The notes under the pieces are model-generated. The model was not told the origin of the DNA, ran no database searches, and saw only the letters and a program-made list of their open reading frames with translations. This document shows positions 10,091 to 16,924 of a DNA stretch of 64,000 nucleotides, piece after piece; position 1 is the first letter of the stretch, and the number at the start of each line of letters is the position of its first letter. The stretch comes from Variovorax sp. Root473 (GTDB lineage: Bacteria; Pseudomonadota; Gammaproteobacteria; Burkholderiales; Burkholderiaceae_C). The translations under genes were made by a program, and so were the position numbers. The DNA is taken from NCBI RefSeq assembly GCF_001426505.1, contig NZ_LMEV01000014.1, positions 155,778 through 219,777 of the forward strand, in the 5' to 3' direction.

Positions 10091-10490
10091 CGTGGCGCTC
10101 CTTGAGATCGAGCCAGGCAACCAGCACGAAGCCGCCGACCAGGCCCAGGTGTTCGAAGAAGGAGTTGGCGGCCATGAAGCGCTCGTGCCCCATCGGCATT
10201 TCCCAGAAGCGCAGCGCGACGAAAGTCGCCATCAGCGTGAAGGCGCCCAGCGCGAGCGCGCCGAGCCAGCGCCAGAAGCCGGTGAGGATGAGCGCCGCGG
10301 CGCCCAGTTCCAGCACGATCACCGCCACGGCCAGCGGACCGGCCGGCGACAGGCCGAAGTGGTTCATCTCGCCGATGGCGGCGTCGAAATCCATCGCCTT
10401 GTTCAGGCCGCCCTGCAGGTAGGCCGCGCACAGCAGCAGCAAGGCGATCCAGCGCACAGCGGGCGAAAGAGTCCAGTGCATCGCCTTCAT
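10083..10490 (-). CDS. DoxX family membrane protein
   Basis: The 135-residue protein has four predicted transmembrane helices and the DoxX pattern: a first helix ending in YLQGGLNKAMDF, a second rich in Ala/Leu, LALGAFTLMATFVALRFWEM, and a final helix before KERHDD. DoxX-like proteins are linked to redox or quinone processes at the membrane, but most are uncharacterised. Its ATG overlaps the amidohydrolase stop (ATGA), implying coupled translation. Confidence 0.82.
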   Translation of the reverse strand: MKAMHWTLSPAVRWIALLLLCAAYLQGGLNKAMDFDAAIGEMNHFGLSPAGPLAVAVIVLELGAAALILTGFWRWLGALALGAFTLMATFVALRFWEMPMGHERFMAANSFFEHLGLVGGFVLVAWLDLKERHDD

Positions 10491-12466
10491 CACACCGCCC
10501 AGCAGGCGCAACCCAGCGCGCCCCAGAAGCTCTTCAGGTCGGCGATGGGCAGCTTGCTGCTCCAGGCCGTGGCGTGCTGGTGGCCGTGCACGTTGCAGTC
10601 GTTGGCGCAGGCGCACGACATGGCCGCGTTGCGCATCACCTTCTGCAGCGGCGCGCCTTCCTGCTTGTCGGCCCAGCCCGCATAGCCGCCGAAGGTGCGC
10701 GCGGGCGACCAGTCGGGCATGGCGGGCGGCAGGCTGCCTTCGTCGTGCGCGGCGAACGGGCCGGCGCCGTAGACCACCTTGCCGCCCACCATCGTGAGCA
10801 ACGCCGTGGTGTCGGCAATCTCCGATTCGGCGCAGGCGAAGAAATCGCGGTCGGGCACCACCAGGTCGGCCAGCTGGCCTTCCTGGATGCGGCCCTTCTT
10901 GCCCTCCTCGTTCGAGAACCAGGTGACGTTCTCGGTCCACATGCGCAGCGCGGCCTCGCGGTCCAGGCAGTTGCGCTGCGGGTACAGCTGCATGCCGCCC
11001 ACCGTCTTGCCGGTGACCAGCCACGACAGCGACACCCACGGGTTGTACGAGGCCACGCGCGTCGCGTCGGTGCCGGCCGAGACCTTCAGGCCGCGCTCCA
11101 GCATGCGCTTGACCGGCGGTGTCGCCTCGGCCGCGCCGGGGCCGTAGCGCTCGACGAAATACTCGCCCTGGTAGGCCATGCGGTGCTGCACCGCCACGCC
11201 GCCGCCCAGTGCGGCGATGCGGTCCATCGACTTCTCGGAGATCGTCTCGGCATGGTCGAAGAACCAGTTCAGGCCCGCGAGCGGCGTGTCCTTGTTGACC
11301 TTCTCGAACACGTCGAGCGATCGGCTGATGGTCTCGTCGTAGGTCGCATGCATGCGCCAGGGCCAGCGGTTCTGCGCCAGGATGCGCACCACGCCTTCGA
11401 GGTCGCCTTCCATCTCGGGGCCCATCTCGGGGCGCGGCTGGCGGAAGTCTTCGAAGTCAGCCGCCGAGAACACCAGCATCTCGCCCGCGCCGTTGTGGCG
11501 GAAGTAGTCGTCGCCCTGTTTGTAGGTGGAGTTGGCCGTCCAGTTCAGGAAGTCGTCCTTCTCGGCCTTGGGCTTCTGCGTGAAGAGGTTGTAGGCCAGG
11601 CGGATCGTGAGCTGCCCGTCGTCGTGCAGCTTCTGGATCACCTCGTAGTCGTCGGGGTAGTTCTGGTTGCCGCCGCCCGCGTCGATGGCGCCGGTCACGC
11701 CCAGGCGGTTCAGCTCGCGCATGAAGTGGCGCGTGGAGTTGAGCTGGTAGTCGAACGGCAGCTTCGGCCCCTTGCCCAGCGTGGCGTAGAGGATGGCCGC
11801 GTTCGGCTTGGCCAGCAGCAGGCCCGTGGGGTTGCCGGCGCTGTCGCGCACGATCTCGCCGCCGGGCGGCGCGGGCGTGTCCTTGGTGTAGCCCACGGCG
11901 CGCAGCGCGGCGCCGTTGAGCAGCGCGCGGTCGTACAGATGCAGGATGAACACCGGCGTGTCGGGCGCCACCGCGTTCAGTTCGGCCAGGGTCGGCAGGC
12001 GCTTCTCGACAAACTGGTGCTCGGTGAAGCCGCCCACCACGCGCACCCACTGCGGCGCGGGCGTGATCGCCACCTGGCGCCGGAGCATGCCCATCGCATC
12101 GGCCAGGCTCCTCACGCCGTCCCAGCGCAGCTCCATGTTGTAGTTCAGGCCGCCGCGAATGATGTGCAGGTGGTTGTCGATGAGGCCCGGCAGCACGCGC
12201 TGGCCTTGCAGGTCGATCACACGGGTGTGGCTGCCGGCCAGCGGCAGCACGTCTTCGGCGCGGCCCACGCGGGTGAAGCGGCCATTCTTGATGGCCACCG
12301 CGTCGGCCGTGGGGTTGGCACGGTCCAGCGTGGTGAAGCGGCCGTTGCGCAGGATGAGGTCGGGGGTCTGGGTGGTGGCCATGGTGGATGCGGGTGCGAG
12401 GGAGGTGGCTGCAAAGGCGCCGAGGGCGCCCAGGAAGTGGCGGCGTTGCGGTTCGGGGGCGTTCAT
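10490..12466 (-). CDS. Tat-exported YtcJ-like amidohydrolase
   Basis: The protein has 658 residues and begins with a twin-arginine signal (QRRHFLGALGAFAAT, residues 7-21), so it is probably folded in the cytoplasm and exported with metal bound. The amidohydrolase_3 (YtcJ-like) domain shows DLILRNGRFTTLD, the metal-binding LPGLIDNHLHIIRG, HATYDET and SAGTDATRVA. The C-terminus is Cys-rich (CACANDCNVHG and CAC near the end), which is unusual and might bind metal or form disulfides. Its four-base overlaps with both neighbours place it inside one operon. The substrate is unknown. Confidence 0.87.
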   Translation of the reverse strand: MNAPEPQRRHFLGALGAFAATSLAPASTMATTQTPDLILRNGRFTTLDRANPTADAVAIKNGRFTRVGRAEDVLPLAGSHTRVIDLQGQRVLPGLIDNHLHIIRGGLNYNMELRWDGVRSLADAMGMLRRQVAITPAPQWVRVVGGFTEHQFVEKRLPTLAELNAVAPDTPVFILHLYDRALLNGAALRAVGYTKDTPAPPGGEIVRDSAGNPTGLLLAKPNAAILYATLGKGPKLPFDYQLNSTRHFMRELNRLGVTGAIDAGGGNQNYPDDYEVIQKLHDDGQLTIRLAYNLFTQKPKAEKDDFLNWTANSTYKQGDDYFRHNGAGEMLVFSAADFEDFRQPRPEMGPEMEGDLEGVVRILAQNRWPWRMHATYDETISRSLDVFEKVNKDTPLAGLNWFFDHAETISEKSMDRIAALGGGVAVQHRMAYQGEYFVERYGPGAAEATPPVKRMLERGLKVSAGTDATRVASYNPWVSLSWLVTGKTVGGMQLYPQRNCLDREAALRMWTENVTWFSNEEGKKGRIQEGQLADLVVPDRDFFACAESEIADTTALLTMVGGKVVYGAGPFAAHDEGSLPPAMPDWSPARTFGGYAGWADKQEGAPLQKVMRNAAMSCACANDCNVHGHQHATAWSSKLPIADLKSFWGALGCACWAV

Positions 12467-12756
12467 GCGTCGCTCCGCTCGGACGGGCGGCTGCCGGCGG
12501 CGGACTTCACCGCCCCGGGCTGCGCGCAGGTCGGCAGCTCGCCGAACACGTGCGGCTTGACCTGGTCATGCAGCCACGAGGTGGCGGCCGGCCGGTCGAA
12601 CACCTGCCGCACCAGCGGCGGGATCTGCTCGCCGAGCAGGATGCCCAGCAGGCCCACCAGGGCGATCACCGGCGGCGCCGGCGAGCGCACCTGGAAGAGC
12701 GCGTAGATCACGCCGACCAGCAGGCCGAGCGCAAGGGAAACGACATAGGTCTTCAT
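12463..12756 (-). CDS. XapX domain (DUF1427) small membrane protein
   Basis: The 97-residue protein has two transmembrane helices: residues 4-22, and 29-43 with the motif PAPPVIALVGLLGILLGE, the XapX signature. A soluble tail ends at about residue 97. The function is not known. XapX genes are commonly found beside YtcJ-like amidohydrolase and isochorismatase-like genes, as here. The stop overlaps the amidohydrolase start by four bases. Confidence 0.85.
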   Translation of the reverse strand: MKTYVVSLALGLLVGVIYALFQVRSPAPPVIALVGLLGILLGEQIPPLVRQVFDRPAATSWLHDQVKPHVFGELPTCAQPGAVKSAAGSRPSERSDA

Positions 12757-12786
12757 GGTCGGTCGGCCTTTCGGGTGCTCTGGCGC

Positions 12787-13440
12787 TCAGCCCTCGTGGG
12801 CGCCGAACATGGTCTTGGCGTACGTCACGCCCAGACCGTAGGCGCCGCCCACCCTCTTCGCAATACCGGTCGTCAACTCGTAGGTGTCGCCACGCGCCCA
12901 GTCGCGCTGCAGCTCCAGCAGGTACTGCAGCGAGGTCATCGGCTGCGCGCCGGCCTGCACCATGCGCTCCATCGCGCGGTTGTGCGCCTCGGTGGACACG
13001 TCGCCGCAGGCGTCGGCAATCACGTACACCTCGAAGCCCTGGTCGAGCGCCGACAGCGCCGGGCCCACGATGCACACGCTGGTCCACAGGCCGGCCAGCA
13101 CGATGCGCGGCTTGCCGATGGCGTTCACGCGATCGATCACGGCGGCGTCTTCCCAGGTGTTCATCGAGGTGCGGTCGAGCATCTGCTGGCCGGGGAAGGC
13201 GTCGGTGATCTCGCTGAACATCGGGCCCGAAAAACTCTTCTCGGCCACGGTCGTCAGGATGGTCGACACCTTGAAGCCGGCCGCCGCCTGCGCCACCAGC
13301 GCCGCGTTGTTGCGCAGGTTGACGGCGTCGATCGAGTGCGTGGCAAAGGCCATCTGCGACTGGAAGTCGATCATCACCAGCGTGTGGTCGGTGGGGGTGA
13401 GCAGCTTGGCGCCGGCGGTGGGGGTGGCTTGGACGGTCAT
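12787..13440 (-). CDS. YcaC-like isochorismatase-family cysteine hydrolase
   Basis: The 217-residue protein has the cysteine hydrolase fold of YcaC: Asp25 in VMIDFQSQ, the nucleophile Cys123 in GLWTSVCIVGPALSAL and the cis-peptide region around it. The ATG at 13440 follows a good AAGGAG site. The natural substrate of YcaC-like enzymes is unknown. It leads the five-gene operon and diverges from the LysR gene at 13622, its likely regulator. Confidence 0.88.
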   Translation of the reverse strand: MTVQATPTAGAKLLTPTDHTLVMIDFQSQMAFATHSIDAVNLRNNAALVAQAAAGFKVSTILTTVAEKSFSGPMFSEITDAFPGQQMLDRTSMNTWEDAAVIDRVNAIGKPRIVLAGLWTSVCIVGPALSALDQGFEVYVIADACGDVSTEAHNRAMERMVQAGAQPMTSLQYLLELQRDWARGDTYELTTGIAKRVGGAYGLGVTYAKTMFGAHEG

Positions 13441-13573
13441 GAAAGGCTCCTTCGGCAAAGTTGGGTGCGTGGATATTCGATTCGGTTCACAATCGCTTTC
13501 GGAGGGAATCTCCTTGGCGTGGACTGAATCATCCGATGCACGCAGGGCCCCATCGACGAAACTTTTCACCTTC

Positions 13574-13596
13574 AATGATCGAATTTTTCGATCATT
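13574..13596. promoter_or_regulatory. Perfect 10-bp inverted repeat between LysR gene and hydrolase operon
   Basis: AATGATCGAA, a three-base spacer and TTCGATCATT form a perfect inverted repeat, 26 bases upstream of the LysR start and in the divergent intergenic region. It is a good candidate operator for the LysR protein encoded at 13622. The assignment is inferred from position and symmetry only. Confidence 0.6.
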
Positions 13597-13621
13597 CCTT
13601 TTTTGTTGCGAGGAACGCGCC

Positions 13622-14533
13622 GTGCTCAAGCTCACCCTGGAAGCCATCGAGGTCGTCGACGCCATCGCGCGCCACGGCTCCTTTGCCGCCGCCGCCGCGC
13701 GGCTGAACAAGGTGCCCTCCACCATCTCCTACGCCGTGGGCAAACTCGAAGAGCAGTTGGGCATGCTGCTGTTCGAGCGCAACGGCCCGCGCGTGACCCT
13801 CACCGCCGCCGGCGAGGAAATGCTCAAGGAAGGCCGCTGGCTGCTCGGCGCCGCGAGCGACCTCGAATCGCGCATGCGGCAGATTGCCACCGGCTATGAA
13901 TCAGAGCTGCGGCTGGTGCACGACTCGCTCATTCCCACGCAGGCCTTCATGGACGACATCCGCGCCTTCGAAGACCTGCGCTGCGGCACGCGGCTGCGCA
14001 TCGGCTGCGAGGCGCTCACCGGCAGCTGGGAGGCGCTGCGCGAGGGCCGCGCCGACATCGTCGTGGCCGCGGGCGAAGGCCCGGCCGGCGGCGGCCACCA
14101 GGCCGTGGCCGTGGGCAGCCTGGCGTTCGCCTTCTGCGTCGCGCCCACCCACCCGCTCACGCGGTTGAAGCGCCCCGTGCAGCGCGGCGACCTCATCGAC
14201 TGCAACGCCATCGTGGTCGGCGACACCGCGCGCACCCTGTCGGACCGCACCGTGGGCCTCATGGCCGGCCAGCCGCGCATCACCGTGCCGTCGATGGCCG
14301 CCAAGGTCGCCTGCCAGGTCGCCGGGCTGGGCCACGGCTTCCTGCCGCGCGCCTGCATCACCGACGAGCTGGCGCGCGGCACGCTGGTCGAGCTGCCGAC
14401 CGAGGAACCGCGCGCGCCCGAAGCCTTCTGGCTCGCGTGGAAGACCGGCGCGCAGGGCCAGGCGCTGCGCTGGTGGCGCGAGCGGCTGCACCGCACGCTC
14501 GTGCCCGCGCTGCTGCCGCGCTCGTTCCTCTGA
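13622..14533 (+). CDS. LysR-family transcriptional regulator
   Basis: The 303-residue protein has an N-terminal winged helix-turn-helix (residues 5-63, with IARHGSFAAAAARLNKVPSTISYAVGKLEEQLG and a FERNGPRVTLTAAG segment) and a LysR substrate-binding domain. GTG at 13622 is preceded by GAGGAA at a seven-base spacing. It is transcribed away from the hydrolase-XapX-amidohydrolase operon and probably controls it; the ligand is unknown. Confidence 0.9.
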   Translation: MLKLTLEAIEVVDAIARHGSFAAAAARLNKVPSTISYAVGKLEEQLGMLLFERNGPRVTLTAAGEEMLKEGRWLLGAASDLESRMRQIATGYESELRLVHDSLIPTQAFMDDIRAFEDLRCGTRLRIGCEALTGSWEALREGRADIVVAAGEGPAGGGHQAVAVGSLAFAFCVAPTHPLTRLKRPVQRGDLIDCNAIVVGDTARTLSDRTVGLMAGQPRITVPSMAAKVACQVAGLGHGFLPRACITDELARGTLVELPTEEPRAPEAFWLAWKTGAQGQALRWWRERLHRTLVPALLPRSFL

Positions 14534-14554
14534 AGAAAAAAGAGAGGTTGTCGC

Positions 14555-15184
14555 TCAGCCGCCGGCGCGCAGCTTGTCGAGCGCCCGATCGAGGAACGCC
14601 AGGCGGTCCTGCCCCCAGAAGCGCTCGCCGTTCAGGATGAACGTGGGCGCGCCGAACACGCCCGCTTCCACCGCGTCGGCGCTGTTGGCGCGGTACACCG
14701 CCAGCACCTGCGCCGACTGCTCCAGTGCCTGCAGCGCCGCGCCGTCGTAGCCGTTTTCATCGGCGATCGCGATGCGCACCGCGGCCTGCGCCGTGTCGCG
14801 CTCTTCGGCCCACAGTGCGCGCAGCAAGGCGTGCGACAGCGGCTGCGCGTCAAGGCCCTGCAGCTGGGCGGCGATCACCATCCAGCCGGGATGCTTGTTC
14901 CAGTTCGGGTCGGTCGGCGCGCCCTTGGGGTAGTGCGCCGGCTCCAGGTTCATCGGCATGCCGAGGTAATCGCGCCAGCGCGACAGCTCCAGCGCGTGGT
15001 ACGTGCGGCGCGGCTCCGGTCGCGTCTTCAGCGGAATGCCCCCGGTCTGCGGCACCACCGCCTGGAAGTCGTAGGGCTTGAGCGTGAGCTGCACATGGTG
15101 GCGGCGCACGATGTCTTGCAGTTGCGGGCCGCCGAGGTAGGCCCAGGGCGAGGAGAGGCTGTAGTAGCAGTCGAGAGCGATCAT
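14555..15184 (-). CDS. 2-hydroxychromene-2-carboxylate isomerase-like DsbA-fold protein
   Basis: The 209-residue protein has the kappa-class/HCCA isomerase pattern: CYYSLSSPWAYLGGPQL at the N-terminus, where Ser replaces the CxxC of thiol oxidoreductases, and a late GVFGAPTFILNGERFWGQDRL. HCCA isomerases are glutathione-dependent enzymes of naphthalene catabolism, but most homologues act on unknown compounds, and no naphthalene genes are nearby. The ATG at 15184 fits the family N-terminus; upstream in-frame starts would add a non-homologous tail. Confidence 0.83.
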   Translation of the reverse strand: MIALDCYYSLSSPWAYLGGPQLQDIVRRHHVQLTLKPYDFQAVVPQTGGIPLKTRPEPRRTYHALELSRWRDYLGMPMNLEPAHYPKGAPTDPNWNKHPGWMVIAAQLQGLDAQPLSHALLRALWAEERDTAQAAVRIAIADENGYDGAALQALEQSAQVLAVYRANSADAVEAGVFGAPTFILNGERFWGQDRLAFLDRALDKLRAGG

Positions 15185-15347
15185 CTCCAGATTATCTTCA
15201 GCCCCGGCCAGCGCGCCGTGCGGCAGTGCCATACACCTCGCAACGCAGCGCCGCGCGAACGCGGTGAAACTACGTCCCTTGCGCGTAGTGCATCGGGCGG
15301 GCCCTGCCTCTGCGATGCCACGCAGCCACTTTTGCGGGAGCCCCGAT

Positions 15348-16193
15348 TTGCAGCCGAAGACCCAAGCCAAGATTGCACGCATTGCCCTGTCGGCCTCGGC
15401 CGCCGCCATTGGCAGCCTGGCCGCCTACTGGACCCTGCTCGCCACGCGGCAGGGCCACATTCTGTTCAACGCCCGCAAGCTGCCCGTGGTGCATCTGTCG
15501 GACGACTTCTCGACCTACTCCCACTCCGTGCCGGGCGGCATGGTGCGCGGCTACGTGTACCACCCGCAGGGCGAAGACGCGCTGCAAGACCTGTTCATCT
15601 ACTTCGCGGGCCGGGGCGAAGACGTGCGCGCCACCGCGCAGATGCTGCACTGGCTGCCCGAGGGCTTCGGCTTTGCAGCGCTCAACTACCGGGGCGTGGC
15701 CGACTCGGAGGGCACGCCTTCCGAAGTGGCCTCCGTGGCCGACGCCGCCCAGTTCGCCAACCACCTGCGCCGCGCCTTTCCGCACGCGCGCCTGCACGTG
15801 GTGGGCCGCAGCCTCGGCACCGGCGTGGCCATCCAGCTCGTGGCGCAACAGAAGTTCGAGAGCCTGCAGCTCGTCACGCCCTACGACTCGCTGCTCGAAG
15901 TCGCCAAGAAGCGCTTCCCGCTCGTGCCGCTGTCGCTGCTGCTGCGGCACCGCTTCAACTCCATCGAACACAGCAAGGAAGTCGCCGCCAAGACCCAGGT
16001 GCTGCTCGCGGCGAGCGACGACGTGGTGCCGCACGAACGCTCCGAAAAACTCATCGCCGCCTGGCCCACGCCCGTGAGCGTGCAGACCGTGTCGAACTCG
16101 GACCACCACAACATCACCGGGCTGGAAGAGACCTGGCTGATGCTGGTGGACTTTGCGTTGACGGCGGTGTTGCCGGAGCCGAAGGCGGCTTGA
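15348..16193 (+). CDS. Membrane-anchored alpha/beta hydrolase
   Basis: The 281-residue protein has an N-terminal membrane anchor (residues 8-31) and an alpha/beta hydrolase domain with the nucleophile elbow GRSLG (Ser155), an acid in AASDDVVP and His in SDHHNITG. TTG at 15348 is preferred because GGGAG lies seven bases before it; ATG at 15315 or 15264 would lengthen the tail. It resembles BEM46/FrsA-like serine hydrolases; the substrate is unknown. Confidence 0.78.
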   Translation: MQPKTQAKIARIALSASAAAIGSLAAYWTLLATRQGHILFNARKLPVVHLSDDFSTYSHSVPGGMVRGYVYHPQGEDALQDLFIYFAGRGEDVRATAQMLHWLPEGFGFAALNYRGVADSEGTPSEVASVADAAQFANHLRRAFPHARLHVVGRSLGTGVAIQLVAQQKFESLQLVTPYDSLLEVAKKRFPLVPLSLLLRHRFNSIEHSKEVAAKTQVLLAASDDVVPHERSEKLIAAWPTPVSVQTVSNSDHHNITGLEETWLMLVDFALTAVLPEPKAA

Positions 16194-16242
16194 GGGTTGC
16201 GGGCCGGTCGTGATGCAGAGGCCTCACGTCGGCCTCCGCGTG

Positions 16243-16563
16243 CTAAGCCGGTTTGAGCGAGGGTTGCGCTTGCAACGCATCGCGTACGGGGCCGGCTGTT
16301 GTGTTGACGGTGGCGATGCGTGTCATCAACGCTTCGTTGAGCAGGCGAAGCAAGGCGCTCAGTTCGGTGCGGGTGGGGGCGAGCTCTTCGCTGTCGTTCA
16401 GGGCGCTGGTGTCTACGAGCTTTTCTAGGGCGGTGTAGGCACGCATTACTGCGTTGAGGTTGTCGGCGTCGTCGCAGGCTTGGATCGCAAGTTCGTCGAG
16501 AGCGGGCAACACGGCAACAGGACAGGCGCTTGCTTGCGCGGACACAGGTGCAGATTCAGCCAT
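16243..16563 (-). CDS. Small helical protein behind a structured leader; hypothetical
   Basis: The 106-residue acidic protein is mostly predicted helix (ALDELAIQACDDADNLNAVM, then TELSALLRLLNEALMTRIA). The ATG at 16563 has a good GGAGG site five bases upstream. I recognise no domain. In size, helix content and position behind a characteristic leader it recalls the short DUF6124/DUF3077-type proteins of Pseudomonas, but the sequence similarity is weak and the link is my inference. It follows the STAND-like gene on the same strand but has its own promoter. Confidence 0.6.
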   Translation of the reverse strand: MAESAPVSAQASACPVAVLPALDELAIQACDDADNLNAVMRAYTALEKLVDTSALNDSEELAPTRTELSALLRLLNEALMTRIATVNTTAGPVRDALQAQPSLKPA

Positions 16564-16816
16564 AGAGGCCTCCAGTCGGGTTCTGTTTGCTACAGCCGAC
16601 GCACCCGCTTCCAAACGGTGGCGGCAGCTCGAACGGGTTGGAAGACCGGGAACCCTCTTGCGAAAGCCGGCAGGGCTCGCGCCCTCCCGTCCGAGCCGCC
16701 TAAAAAGGCGCACGAACGAAAAAGCCGCAGGCCATGTGCGGTGACTGCGGCGGTGACTGCGGCTTTCGTCGCAGAGGGTTCGACGGGCTTCCAAACCCGA
16801 TCACGCTTCCGCGCGA
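16564..16816 (-). ncRNA. Candidate structured leader RNA of the small gene at 16243-16563
   Basis: About 250 bases lie between a good promoter and the small gene. Reading the minus strand, GGGTTTGGAAG (16798-16788) and GAACCCTC (16781-16774) can pair with GAGGGTTC (16657-16650) and CTTCCAACCC (16644-16635), closing a long-range helix. Inside lie a stem ACGAAAGCCGCAG (16769-16757) with CTGCGGCTTTTTCGT (16730-16716), a CGCC/GGCG hairpin, and GGGC-GCGA-GCCC (16684-16673) with a GNRA loop. A second GTTTGGAAG (16616-16608) near the start codon could compete for CTTCCAA, as in an attenuator. GCCGCAGTCACC occurs twice in tandem (16763-16740). A 66-codon reading frame crosses part of the leader (16900-16700). 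Confidence 0.5.
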
Positions 16817-16822
16817 CGATCG

Positions 16823-16852
16823 AGTATATCCGTCCAACACCGCACGCATCAA
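16823..16852 (-). promoter_or_regulatory. Sigma-70-type promoter of the structured leader
   Basis: TTGATG (16852-16847), an 18-base spacer and TATACT (16828-16823) form a good sigma-70 promoter on the minus strand. It sits just beyond the stop of the STAND-like gene, so the leader and small gene can be expressed independently. Transcription would start near 16816. Confidence 0.55.
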
Positions 16853-16924
16853 AAACATCTTCCCTTTAGCACTGCACTCAATTGCCAAATATCTTTTCAA
16901 TTATCACGCAGCACTGACTCTCAA

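Noticed and set aside
7544..10105. A very long open frame on the plus strand opposite dapF and the MFS gene
   Set aside because: Its product is His/Arg/Gln-rich without any domain, and it mirrors real genes with clear motifs on the other strand. Such antisense frames are common in high-GC DNA.
16740..16763. Short tandem repeats as a possible CRISPR array
   Set aside because: There are only two adjacent 12-base units with no spacers and no cas genes nearby.
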